DNA from: Apostichopus japonicus
Taxonomy: Eukaryota > Echinodermata > Holothuroidea > Aspidochirotida > Stichopodidae
Assembly: GCF_037975245.1 (NCBI RefSeq)
Contig: NC_092568.1
Span: 19,053,001-19,117,000 of the forward strand
Reading direction: 5' to 3'
DNA length: 64,000 nucleotides
How positions within the stretch are numbered: position 1 is the first letter of the stretch; each line of letters opens with the position of its first letter. The position numbers were made by a program, and so were the translations under genes. The notes beneath the pieces are model-generated. The model saw only the letters and a list, made by a program, of their open reading frames with translations, was not told the origin of the DNA and made no database searches. Shown in pieces: positions 1-11,742 of the stretch.

Positions 1-270
1 TATATCAAATGTGCATACAGTACAACCTAAACAGTCGAATATTCTTCAAAATTGTCTAAAAAGTTGCATAAGATGGCACCTACTTGCTTCTAAGCACTCT
101 CTTTTTTACCAAGATTTCTCAAACCTGTCCCCTGGATAACTTAAAATCTTATCACCCATACACCCCCCCCTACAAAATGTTATTGGGAGGGGCCATCAAT
201 TCCATTGAATACCTCAGGTACTGTAACATTTTGCAGTAATAATGTAAGTTTTCTACTTTTTTGTTTAAAG

Positions 271-3200
271 GAGCTCCTGTGGATGATGTATGACCTCAAA
301 CTACTCAAAAGGTAAATCAGAGTATTTACTTTACTCCTCTCTTAACTGGCTCCTACAACACTAACGCACCTTTCCTAGTCTACCTAGACACCACTGGTAT
401 AAATTATAGCACTGCGCCCCCCGGTGACCTCTCCTACGGGTCACCGCACACTGTCTATTCCTCCCGTATTTACCATTCTGAAGAAAACGTGTGTTTAACG
501 AACTCCGTTTTCACTTACGCCATACTGACGTTTCCTTGCACGAAATCTGCTGCTTACCACCGACAAAGGTTCTAGACATAGTTTGCAATAAAAATTGGGT
601 GATCAAACATTATTTCTTGTTAGCTACTCAAAATCTCTGAGCATAAATCTCCTTTAGTATCAGTCAATGCTGCTGCGAGACCATTGTTATTAAAGGCTGA
701 TTTTTTATCTTGTCATCTTATCTTATCAGATCAAATCCTTTGTGTGAGCATTCCTGTCAAATTAAGCTAAGCTGCCTGTGTGCTTTCACTATCTAGGTGA
801 AGAATGAATTCATGTAATCATTGAGTATTTCTGGCAAGTTAATCTGCCAAGTGTTTAACACTAGGTCAGGATCGAATCCAACTCAACTGTTTAGAATTTC
901 TACGAGTCTGCTGTAAAAGCATGCAGAGTAAAGTAAAGAGATGATTGTTCGATTTACTTGTTCTCTATTAGGTCACAAGATATTTTTGCAAGAATGCCAT
1001 TTACTGGGGAATTTTTGTAGAGGATTAATTTATGCTGAAGGTTTCTTTTCCATTAATGACCAATTGCAATAGCGTTAAACTGTACACGTACTGGCACCAT
1101 CCATTTACTTTGTGTCTCTCACATGTAAGAGAAACAAGAAACTGGCCAATTAAAGCAAGAAATTTGAGCATGCAGAATCTTTTCCTGTTCACGTCACAGT
1201 TTTTTTTCCATATCTTCCTCAGATACCCCTTGGCCCTGGGAAATCTAGCTGACCTGGAGAGCGTTGAGTCAACCCCTGGTAGACCCACGACCCAAGATCT
1301 CTTCAAGGAGGCCATAAAGGTGTCCGTAGAGGAGTACGATGATTGTCATGTGTACCCTTACACCTATCTGGGGGGTCACCTGCATCGGGCCAAGGACTAT
1401 GAAGGTGCAATGGCAAATTGGATGGCAGCTGCCAACGTTGTCAGCAAGTAAGACATTCTATTCTCTCTTGGTCGTAGCATTAAAAAGAAAAAAGGCTGGA
1501 TTATATATCTGGAAAAAATCAAATATATTTTATCCAAGTTTCATGATGTAATTTATTGCTAATGTAATGGCTATTGGGTAAGGTTTATTCAGTATTGCTC
1601 TAAAAGCAGCCGTCTGCAAACTTTTAGACTCATGACCCAGGATATGCTGTAAGTACTGATGCCAGGACTTACTAGAAACCCATGCTCGGAGTGCATTTTA
1701 TCTATAGATCTCGGCTACGGACTGCGAAAATGATCAATTTCCGCCGGCAAGCACAGAAAACTGTACATTAATTTTCTTACCTCTGGATAATGCCCTATAG
1801 TTTTCCGACCATCGCTGGTCCTTGTCTTTGTGCAATGTTTTTGCTGTGACGGTATTTGAACATATGTAAATCCTACAGTATAATAATACGTGCCTTGTTG
1901 CAATGTTATACTCATATGAACGGTGGAATACCGTTCCCGCTTCTAAATCATATTGTATCGGGATAAATGAGTATCAGATATTCCAGGTGTTACTGTATTT
2001 GAGGGTTGTCTTGTCTTAGTGCGCTTGCGTTTCCTGAATGGGCACATCACTACGTTGCATGCGGTTTACCAACTCTTTGCTAATAGCTACAATACTTCCA
2101 AACAGATGTACAGGTCTCATTATATCCAAACTTGTACGTGAAACTCCAACATCCCCAGTGCTGTAAAGCATTATCAAGTATATGCTTCATTAAGATAATA
2201 GATTGGTCGGACATTCATAAAATAAGAAAAATCAATATGACAGATATGACAGAAGAAAAATCAAAGATGACAGATATATTGCCAAACTTAAACTGGGATC
2301 CATTGGTCGCTCCATCTTACATTCCCTGTGTTTTTCATAGAATATAATTTGTTCATGGAATAACTTTTAAGTTTAAATAGAGCTTAAAGTTAAGACCAGG
2401 CATTGCTAACCTTTTTAAAAACACCTCCATAATTGAGCGTTTTTGTTTCTTTTCCTTTTTCTTTCGTGAAGGTATAACTATAACAGAGAAGATGAAGAAG
2501 TTTACAAGGAGTTCATGCAGATAGCTAACGACCTAATTCCATCCATTATGAAGGCTGGCTCCACCGTCTTATGTCCGCAAGCCGTAGGCTTCACAAAGTC
2601 CTCCGAGTCCTTCGCCAATTTCCTGAAATTCTACGATGGCATCTGTAAGTGGGAAGAGGAGAGCCAGACTCCGGTCCTGCATATCACGTGGGCCAAAAAC
2701 TTCATCGCCTCGGTCACAAAGTTTCCGGCCAAGGTCAGGGGTCAGGTAAAGGTCGAGGACCCGGAAGGTGACAACGGTTCGACGGAAGACTCGGAGGAGG
2801 GCGAGAGGGCAGAGGCGAAGATCTCAGAGGAGGACGTCGATTCAGGTGTGGAGGACGTCAATAAAAACATAATAAACAAAACAGGAGACGAGAAAGGCGC
2901 CAAGAGAAAGACGGACGGGGCTCGCAGCGAGGGAGACAAACCGAGGTCAAAGGTCAGTACGTGCGTCTCCGAAGAAGAGAGTTTACTCCAGTCCGAGCTA
3001 GGACTGAGCGGCTCGGAAGCCCAAAATACCGTTCTCGACATGAAATCAGACTTTAACGACTTCCTGAGCTCGGTCTCGAATGGAGGCCCATTTCCGGGGA
3101 TGACCATCGAATCGGTCATGAAAGCGGAGAGCCCAGCTGAGATGGCATTTCAGAGGCGGCTGAAGACGCAGCTGTCCCAAGATGATGAAGAGCAGGAGTT

Positions 3201-3456
3201 TGTCATGCCAGATGGGTTGTTTAGAGAGGAGGAGACAGTCTGCGAAAGCCCCCCACCCCCCAAGGTTGAGATTGCATTCAAAAGTTTCAAGATGCGCGGC
3301 ATAAGGGGTATAGTGACCTCGAAGGAAAAGTTGAACACTGCGGCTATTCACCTACAGTTAACCGCCCAATCACAAGTGCAATTTAGCAAGAGAGCCCGTG
3401 CCACGAACGACTACGAAGATTACGGCAGCTTGCGTAGACGGCCGCGCAGACTGTAA
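271..3456 (+). CDS. MEN1: Menin, C-terminal part (5' exons lie outside the window)
   Basis: Three exons: 271-311, 1223-1447 and 2472-3456 (stop TAA). All introns are GT-AG, phases fit (41+225+985 nt = 416 codons plus stop) and the frame stays open. Exon 1 reads ELLWMMYDLKLLKR, matching vertebrate menin ELLWLLYDLGHLER; the small 41-bp exon seems conserved from human. Exon 2 gives YPLALGNLADLE and a TPR-like helical pair. Exon 3 gives YNYNREDEEVYKEF, then FYDGICKWEE. The C-terminus has the conserved motif AIHLQLTAQSQVQF and ends in a basic tail (RRRPRRL). Menin is a nuclear scaffold that joins MLL/KMT2 histone methyltransferases, JunD and LEDGF. Between the globular core and the C-terminal motif lies a long acidic, Ser/Glu-rich, low-complexity stretch, longer than in human. 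The last exon is clearly more GC-rich than its surroundings. Identity is very secure; the upstream exons are not visible. Confidence 0.96.
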
Positions 3457-5369
3457 CCCACCCACCCCCCCACTAATCACGTTAACATGATTCAATTTAA
3501 AAGAGATTTCCGAATGATTCCGAGAGCTACTCTTCCTCTGCCATAAATGTTGCTTTCGTGATTTGTCGTCCAAGCTATTCTGTGTGCTCCGTCGTATTCT
3601 CCGCACTTTACACTCTTGTTTTCAACTTTTCACTTCATGCCACCCATCTGCAAAACACTTAGCACCTTCTTAAAACGAGCTTGCCACAAACTGATAGCAC
3701 GGTTAGCACCCTCTGTAATACACTCAATTGCTTGCCCGTAGTGAGTATATGATCACTATGACGAATCATTAACAGCCACTCATACATGGGTACTAGCTGG
3801 GGCTTTGGATAAAGTTTTGAAAAAGTTGTCTGTAATGACCTGTAAACACAACTGTAGCAGAGGTTCACTAGGTCACATGCAGTAATATCCTAATACCAGA
3901 CCACCTGTCCTCTTCAATAGCCCTCAACTTGTAACATTATTTTTTTTTATCCCCTTCATATTTAAGATTATTGAAGAAGAAGAAAGATTAAATCACATAT
4001 GATAATTTGAAACTAACATTGATAAATCATGTATTCCATTATCCTACAACAGCTTTTGTAGGTCGGTGGCTTTGCTGGTTTTGATGATAGAAGTTTTAAG
4101 CTTTCCCAATTTCTAACTTCTTGAATTGGAGTAAGTCAATACTTTTGACGAACATAATTATTACCTGTTAAAGCTATGACGCGTTTCCCTTTTGTAATAA
4201 TTATCTACTTTCTGGAGAGAAGTTAGTTATAAATGCAAAATTGTTTGAAGGGCTATAAAATTAGTGAAAACTTTTCTACAGTTTGCAAAGCATTATAATA
4301 CATTAGAGAAAAGTTGTTTTAGTGCAAACAGCACTTAACAGTAGTAGTTCCATCTCAGCGAAAGATTGTCATACCGAAGAACAGTGTGTAGTGTGTTTTT
4401 GGATCAGTGCTTCTGGTCACATCAAAGAATTTTTGTTGTCCTAGTCTAATAATCTATGGAAGTAACTTTCAAGTATTATTGACAATTATAGTGAAAATTG
4501 ATACAGTTTTGCTGCCATCATGTTATCAGGGCAAAATATTTTGTCTGATACCAGATAAATTTGATTCCCTGCCCTTCAAACCCAAGAAATTTGGATAATT
4601 TCTATAATTTATGATCCGGCACTATGTTGAGCTCGTCTTTGGTGTAGCAGTATAACGAAAAGTAGAAAAGAATATTCAACGGTGGTCTGTGAAAGCTTAA
4701 TTTTAAATCCTACATCAACGGATAGTAAATATCTTAAACTTGCAGTGGTTAGGCTTCATTGTAGTCAGACTTTTCACTATACTTTCTTTAAAAAAAAAAC
4801 AGGAAAAAACTAAAAACCTTAATCAAACACTTTATCAAGAAAGAAGAAATAAAACCATTGCCAATAATGATCCCAATTAGTAGAAGTTAGATAAAGTATC
4901 CAGATTTGTTTGTGTGAATATCAGATATTGTGCCTTACAACACTATTTTCTTGGTGGGGGGAGGGGGGCAGGGGTTAGGTGGAGAATTACGGGGAGGGGA
5001 AGAGCAATTCAAACACCTGCCATGAAGAAAGTTTAAAGGGAAAAGATAAATAGCTTTATATGTGGAAAGGAATTTCATATTTATATTAATTACAACTTGA
5101 CATAAATTTTAACATTTTGTGTGTAATTCAAACTGAGTGTAAAAGCAACCTCTATATAGTTTCATTAAATGTGGAAAAAAATAGAAAAGCAAAGAAAAAA
5201 TAAAAAAGAATAGAAGATAGGATGCTTAGAATACTTGAAACTTTAACGGAATTATAACCCATAGATCATTTGACAATGTTTACTCTTTATCTGTAATATG
5301 CAGCCTGTTTGAACAGGTTTTCTCCTTTCTTTATCCACAACACCATGTCCTGTAATAGTCAAAGTACTT

Positions 5370-5415
5370 CCTCCCCTCCACCACCCCTCCTCCACCCCTC
5401 CTCCACTCCTCCGCT
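5370..5415. repeat. CT-rich short tandem repeat
   Basis: Degenerate copies of a roughly 12-bp unit of the type CCCCTCCTCCAC. It is purine-rich on the minus strand. Confidence 0.6.
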
Positions 5416-6023
5416 TCTTTCGACCTCCCCCATTCCACACTCTACACTCACAGATTCCTATGAATGCTCTGTACAGAATGCCTTTTGATAATCATAGCTA
5501 CAGAAAATGGTGAGTTAATTGGTTTATGATGATTAACAGATAACACTGAAAACGACCCTGGGGGTTAAGTGGATATTCCGGTGGTGGTTGAAGTCGGTTG
5601 CCCCTTAAAAATGTTTGTAATTTTCTGCATGTTTAGGTCGAAGCAGCATCCACATAGCACTTTTGATATGATGAAGATATTAATGTTTCAAATTTGGTGG
5701 TATTTTGTGATGGCATGTGGCAACAGCAAGATGAATTATATCATCACTGCATATGCAGCTGACTTTTTTTTTCTTTCTTTATAATATGTAACTCACTTAT
5801 ACTCAGTGGAAAATAAACATTTCTATCAAAAATGATGCATTTTTGATTGAAAATTTTAAATACATTCAATGAACCATATCTCCCGTTAAAAACAAGATAT
5901 GTAGTTACGGTTTTTCAACTAGCTGTGGAATATTTGTTGTGTTTTCCCATTTTTCATGTAAGTTTCAAATTATCTGCCACTGGAATATCCCTTTTAATGT
6001 AAGTTTAGCCAATAAAAAAATGC

Positions 6024-6095
6024 ATGTCAACCAAGTTATGCAGGTTAACCAAGTCATGCAGGTCAACCAAGTTATGCAGGTCAACCAAGTTGTGT
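6024..6095. repeat. 17-bp minisatellite, about four copies
   Basis: The unit reads GTCAACCAAGTTATGCA with small changes, for example GTTAACCAAGTCATGCA. The frame through it encodes a repetitive peptide, but there is no sign of a gene. Confidence 0.85.
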
Positions 6096-8430
6096 AAGCA
6101 CCTCTTTCCTTTTTCCAAGTGTGTTTTTTTTTTCATTTTTTCACACTGCTTACTGTTTTGCTACAGTAATTATATCGGTGATCTTTACGTACCTGGTTTG
6201 GCATTAATAATGATCAGACTTTGAGAGCTGCTCCATTCTCTGTTTATGTAGCTGTACCACCTTGATAATGTCGAGTGTTCAGACCATCAGAAGAACAAAG
6301 CTTTTTGTTTTCTTTTGTCATGACAGTCTGCTGCTTGTCTTTGTTTCTATTCATTAATACGCCATTTCAAGATAATCCTAAGATCCAAGCGACTGTGCTA
6401 TACTCAGGTTTTTGCACTTAGGTTATAAATTCAAGTTTCTTTTGGTCATTTGTTGTATCCCTTTGTGACAATCAAATATCAAATTGTACCCTGATTTTAC
6501 CTTTCAGATATATGTCCTTGTCATCTGTCCTTTTCTTTAATCTTGAAACACAAAACAAACAAATAAGGACATGGTAGAATGGTTCCATATTTTATGGGTT
6601 GATCTGACTCAGGTCGCACACTTAGGTTAATTTCTTGTCCTTTTGCAATTCCAGGTACCCTTTTTGGGATACATTTATTAGATGTCTTTTTTTTCTCTTT
6701 TTTTTAAAGTTTGAAACCTCCGTCAGTCTTGTAAATTTGGTACAAGTCTTGGTATTAAAGAATCTCTAAGAGAAGCGACCAACATCGCTGTACTTCGGTC
6801 AGATTTTGTTGGTTTGAAATTGTGCTGTGGTAACATATCATATGAGGGCTGCCATACACCTTACTTTTGCCATAGGTCAAGCTTTTGTTGTCAAAGAAAA
6901 GTGAAACAGTATATTCTGATTTCTGCTGAAAGATGGCACCATTCAATAAGAAACTTACTTTTTATGAAAGAGATTGTTTCCAATATATTGATGGCAGGTT
7001 ATTTATATTTTCTCTTGTTTTTTAGGTTTATTTTACCGAGAGTCCAAAATCTTGAAAAGTCCATAATTTTTTGTTTTGTATGTCCAATTTATGAATTGAC
7101 CAAAGTTTTTTTTTTCATTTTCAAGCTCACAAAAATTGAGAGTTGAAGGTTAATCCTGAATGGGACAGCTTGCATGGTTGGAATACTGACCATGAAATAA
7201 CATATTGTGCTTATGCATTCTGTACATTTTTGCACTTTAATTGTATAGCAATTTGACCATTTTGCATAACTCTCTTGGGATGAGAAAAATTATTAAATTA
7301 AATTATTCCCTACAAAATATTTAAAAATCCTGCACACAGTTGTTACCAAAATGTTATCAGTGTTGGATATATGTCTCAGAGTTAGCACTATAGGTGGACA
7401 GAGATTTAAAATTAATAATACTTAACTGTATACAAGTCATATCACCAAACCACCACCACCCCCCCCCCCTTTACAAAAAAATTAAGTAGATAAATAAGGG
7501 TTTATAAATGAATAATTAGGATTGTATGTTTTAAGTACTTGGACATCATCAAAGGACCATTTCTTTTATTACACCATCTTTTTTCAAAAAGTTGTTTCTA
7601 AAAACTGCTTATTTCTTGCCATACTGTTCAACCTTAGAAATATTATCAGCATTCATGTTAGAGTAACATTGTATTTTGAAACTGTGAATACAAATTTGTA
7701 TAATTTCCAATGTTTTTACCCTTTTTATTGTCTTCACCATAGGTTTTCCCATCTTACTTTTATATTCTTTTTGTTCTTCACTTTCTTTGTCCAAAATTCT
7801 CATTCAAATGTGCAGCTTTTCATTGTGTTCTTTTGTGTATTTCTTTTTAACATGACAGTAGTTTTGAAACAATAGAATTCAGTACTATTTTCTTTTTACA
7901 TTGCCTTTTAGTATTTTGTAGAAATTAGCAACAAACTTTGCTTTGCCAGAAATAATTGCAGCTAACTAGTCTGATTTGTTTTGTAAGGATTATTTCAAAT
8001 GTTTTGCAAATGAAACACAACCAAAAACGATTATAAAAGAACAATAGAACTGTTTTATCTTGGGTTTTATTGTTTTGTTTTAGTGTCCTAAGAATGTGGA
8101 CAAAATTTGTCAAATTCTATCATTTTTGTGATTCCAGACTAGATTTGCCTTGAAAATTGTAAATAACAGTAAAGAGTGGCACTTTGGACCACTGCAAGAT
8201 TTTGAACGCCCTTTGTTTTTGGGCTTTCATCAGCAGGATTGCATGTAAAGGATCTTTTTGTGTTTAATATCAATTCTCTACTGCTAAATTAATTTGTGTA
8301 ATAGCAAAGCATATTGTCTGAAATCTCTAGAAGAAGTCTTACATGTTAAGAGCTGTGCACAGTGGTGGATAATATTCTATAAGTAAACTGATTGCTATAA
8401 GCCTAATCTATTGACAAAGAACTTTATATA

Positions 8431-8456
8431 AGTATATGTATATATATATATATGCA

Positions 8457-8516
<60 letters not shown>

Positions 8517-8518
8517 TA
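8431..8518. repeat. (TA)n microsatellite
   Basis: An almost pure TA run with a few TG/GC interruptions. It sits where the 3' end of the minus-strand Penelope-like fragment would be, so it may be that element's tail rather than an independent microsatellite. Confidence 0.95.
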
Positions 8519-8668
8519 AAGCGGGAGGCCCGGGTTCAAATCCTGGTGGAGGCTGGAAGTGTTTTCACCGTTCTGGATATTCGTCAGACAATCGTCAGAC
8601 AATCGTCGATCGTCAGACAACTGAACAAATACTCTCTGCGCGGATATATTCTATGGGGAACACGAACC
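8519..8668 (+). other. tRNA-like T-arm/box B module (possible SINE piece or element 3' UTR)
   Basis: GGTTCAAATCC at 8533-8543 fits the Pol III box B consensus. Flanking bases 8530-8534 and 8542-8546 can pair as a 5-bp T-arm stem (CCGGG with CCTGG, one G-T pair) around a 7-base loop. No full cloverleaf, box A or anticodon arm is visible because the (TA)n run starts directly upstream, so this is not a tRNA gene. Downstream are short repeats of the type ATCGTCAGACA. The module is antisense to the neighbouring retroelement frame. Confidence 0.5.
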
Positions 8669-9400
8669 CTATTTCTTACGTGCACGGTTCATTGGTTTGA
8701 GCCTATTGTGGCGACACTTGGAGATGAATTCAGATCTCTTATTGAGTAAATGCGGGTTTTTGGACAGGAGGATACAAAGCTTTTCATCAATACAGAGGTT
8801 ACATTGACCGGATCTACGCATGCTGGTATTGGAATGCTTAAGTACGCTCCACTCAATAACGAAGGGGGCACCTTTACGCTTCAGGTCCCATATATGTTTG
8901 GAAAGCTCTGTTTCTTTCTCGTAACGCTCATGTCGGAATGACTTACTGTGGTTACTGTACCTTTGCTTAAAGGGGCCACTCGATAGCCCTATGTATGATT
9001 TGGTGTCATCACCAGTAGTAACATCGGCCCTATATATTACACTGCTCACCAAGCAATTCCCGTTGAGGGGGCAATTAAGTTTTACTCTACAATTGCATAT
9101 GCGTTGAGCCAGCTGCGGTCTAAGCTTATTTTGTGATAGAAGCCGGTTATTATGGCTGTTGATGATTGATCGCATATTGCCCATACAACTGTAACTCAAT
9201 TTCACGTTGTTTTTGTTGAAAATTTTGTGGAGCTTGTTTCCTTTCGGGAAGTGCTTGGCGAGTAGTCTGAAAAACAATTTCCCCACATTAGATTTGACAT
9301 TACGGCTATAAGGTGGGTTAAACCATATTATGTTCCTGGTACGGGGTTTCTTTCTGGGTTGCTTCTTGCTGCTCAGTAACAGCTGTACTTACCAAGGCAT
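8669..9400 (-). mobile_element. Penelope-like retroelement, C-terminal GIY-YIG endonuclease fragment
   Basis: The minus-strand frame is open from about 9380 to the stop at 8669. It reads RNIIWFNPPYSRNVKSN, then KHFPKGNKLHKIFNKN and YSCMGNM, the linker after the reverse transcriptase of Penelope-like elements. This is followed by a GIY-YIG-type domain (SYIGLSSGPFKQRYSNH, ETELSKHIWDLK, and Cys residues in C-N-L-C-I-D-E-K). An in-frame stop near 9390 and the lack of any reverse transcriptase core show a 5'-truncated, dead copy. (TA)n runs lie on both sides. The class assignment rests on motif recognition. Confidence 0.85.
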
Positions 9401-9466
9401 TTACTTATATGTTTAGGCTCTGCTTTTATAGCATAGAGCACTCTTCTTGCAGTCCTGACCCTTCCT

Positions 9467-9470
<4 letters not shown>

Positions 9471-9520
<50 letters not shown>
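9471..9520. repeat. (TA)n microsatellite
   Basis: An uninterrupted TA run followed by GTATGTAT. Together with 8431-8518 it brackets the Penelope-like fragment. Confidence 0.95.
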
Positions 9521-9528
<8 letters not shown>

Positions 9529-11376
9529 TCACACATACATGTTGCAGTGTTGCTCATGTATCAATATAACAAAATATTGTGCTCGAAAGTAATATTTTAT
9601 TGTTATTCAAAGCTATCAACCATTGTGCATATTTATCATTTAAGCTCACTAACAGACAGAATTATTTAAAAGTGAAAAAAAAGAAGGGGAAAAAAAGGTG
9701 GAGTGATGAAAATATTGCAACTTACTTTTTAGTGGATCCATTAAGATTTATATTACATTTTCTTGTATCTTGATTTGATGATAGCAGCATAGAAATATGC
9801 CAAATCAAATTAACATCAACGAGAGATATAAGTAAGTTTTTCATATGTTTGAAGGATGCCAAATCTTATGAAATTATAAATTTCTTAGCTTATCCCCCAG
9901 TGAAGGGTAGTAAATTGCTTATGTTTGGCAAAGCTCCAGGGGGATCCTTATAGGGGGGGGGGGCATACAGCCATTCTTTTTAGCTCATTTTGGTTTGCTT
10001 GTACCACTTTGGGAGACATATTCATATGAGGGGAAAACAAGGATTACGCTTGGATGAAAGTCTCCAAACGTACTATTACCTTGCCAGTCAGAACTTGAAC
10101 CGATGGCTTCTTTATTATACTGTAGCTAGATGCTTCACTGTTTTAAATGCTGCCACCATTGTACCAGCTGGAACAATAGCTCATTGTTTGTGATAGTATA
10201 ATGCACTTCCCTGCAGTATATTAAAACGGCTCAAAGTATGTCCTGTGAGCAGTTGATACAAAAGGTCCTTTTTTTTTACCTTGAGATTTATTCTTATTTT
10301 ATTGACAAATTTCTACAAGGAAAGCTAAACAGGCTTTGCTTTTGCTATAAATAGTAATTTATACTACTTCTTTTGCTATTGCAGATATAGCAATCAACAA
10401 CGTTTATAAAAGCTATGATCGTGTTAAATGTATAGTAGAAGCCTAATATAGTTTTGCCCAGGTCTTTTAGCAATTTGTGTATCAAAACATTCCGATTTGA
10501 GTGAATACAAGTGACCAAGATGGGGTTGTTTTTACACTAAGGCATGGCTTTTCATAAGGGGGGCTCAATATCTCTGTGTGCGGGTATATATTTAACTTTG
10601 TCATTCAATCTGAAAAAAAAGTTGCACACAACCAGACTTGTGAGGTAGAAGGGAGTTATTTTAGGGGGAAGGAGACAGGGGTAGATCAGAGAGAGGGGGG
10701 GAGGGGGGTTAGAGGTGCTAGTATGAGAGCATATCAATCAAGTGATCTTTTCCTGTAATGCTGTAGTTTTTATTTGCAAATTAAAATATTTGTAGATATG
10801 TCAATGACTACATATTACTATAGATGACCTTTGAAGCCATCATTCATTCTAAATGTAAGAATGCTTGACATATAACCTTCTGGCTTCAAGCAGCTGGTTG
10901 GGTCTCTTGTTAATAAAAAGTTTAATTGGCTATAGAATATACACTACTTACTGTTTGCATTGTTTCAGTATGGTTGCTGGCTATATAGTGCACTCTTTTG
11001 ACTGTGCAATTTAAGACTGTGGAATTGGGGATGGGAATTCAACATGTAATAGACCAACCGTTCCATCATGCTCTCCAAATGTCGTCGTGCACATTAATTG
11101 AACTATTGTAGACTGTGTAAGCAGGTGTTTACGTAATGTACAATACCATTATATTCCAACCTTGCAATGGTGTAGAGTCAATAGATAAAGAGTTATGAAT
11201 ATCAGTAACTCTCCAAGTCTTATATTTGTTGTGTTTAGTTTATACTTCCCCTCCCTTCTCCCACCCCCCCCCCTTCCTCATCTCACCACTTTGCTTTAGT
11301 CATAAGCTGGGTTCTTCTCCTAGCAAAGGTGTGTAGAGTCAATAGAAAGAGACAAAGAATATCATTAGCTATCGCC
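9521..11376. other. Gene-free stretch
   Basis: AT-rich intergenic DNA with homopolymer G and C runs (near 9952-9963 and 11265-11272). I see no exon, RNA gene or recognisable element. Confidence 0.55.
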
Positions 11377-11742
11377 ATAGGCGTAGGATGCTGGGGGGGG
11401 GGGGCTGCAGCCCCCCAACCAAATTTTTTTGTGAAAATTTGGGCAATATGCTGAGAATTTTTCGGGCACCTATTGAAAGGAAAAATAATTTGCAATGTGT
11501 TTTTCAATGGTTAAACTTATATTATTATGATCATGATTATTGTAACGACTTCCCCAATAATTATAACCAATATGGAAGGGTAATAATACGGAAAATGATT
11601 GTATGTCATTGGCATGTGATGTAATAACCGATGAATGCCTATATGATTTGCACATTAACATGTTGAACGAAAAATTTTGGTTGTATTTTTCAGGCAAGTC
11701 GTTACAGCCACCCCAAATCAAACTAGGCTCCTACGCCTATCG
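11377..11742. mobile_element. MITE with ATAGGCGTAGGA terminal inverted repeats
   Basis: ATAGGCGTAGGA starts at 11377 and its inverse TCCTACGCCTAT ends at about 11740. Inside each end lie a G/C-rich run and a related subterminal sequence (GGCTGCAGCCCCCC on the left, GGCTGTAACGACTTGCC on the right strand). The same termini occur at 50562-50985, so this is a repeated family. It has no coding capacity. The target-site duplication is unclear. Confidence 0.75.

Larger units (their letters stand above)
3457..8430. other. Gene-free stretch downstream of MEN1
   Basis: This holds the MEN1 3' UTR and AT-rich intergenic DNA. I see no coding exon. Open frames here are short, AT-rich and unlike any family I know. 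It contains a CT-rich stretch near 5370-5415 and a 17-bp minisatellite near 6024-6095. No convincing AATAAA lies close behind the MEN1 stop, so the transcript end is not placed. Confidence 0.6.

Noticed and set aside
1032..1222. Upstream extension of the MEN1 exon to an ATG at 1032
   Set aside because: The conserved family sequence begins exactly at the acceptor at 1221-1222, and exon 271-311 joins in phase to give the menin sequence.
2742..3351. Minus-strand open frames of 125 and 101 codons opposite the last MEN1 exon
   Set aside because: They are shadows of the GC-rich menin exon. The plus strand has the family match, splice sites and conserved motifs.
5252..5440. 62-codon Gly/Arg-rich minus-strand frame
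   Set aside because: It is a translation of the CT-rich tandem repeat.
7522..7875. 117-codon plus-strand frame rich in Phe
   Set aside because: AT-rich DNA with T-runs gives such frames by chance; there is no splice, motif or neighbour support.
8519..8560. tRNA gene
   Set aside because: Only a T-arm and box B are present; no box A, anticodon arm or acceptor stem.
8408..8700. Open frames with long Tyr-Ile runs
   Set aside because: They are translations of the (TA)n microsatellite.
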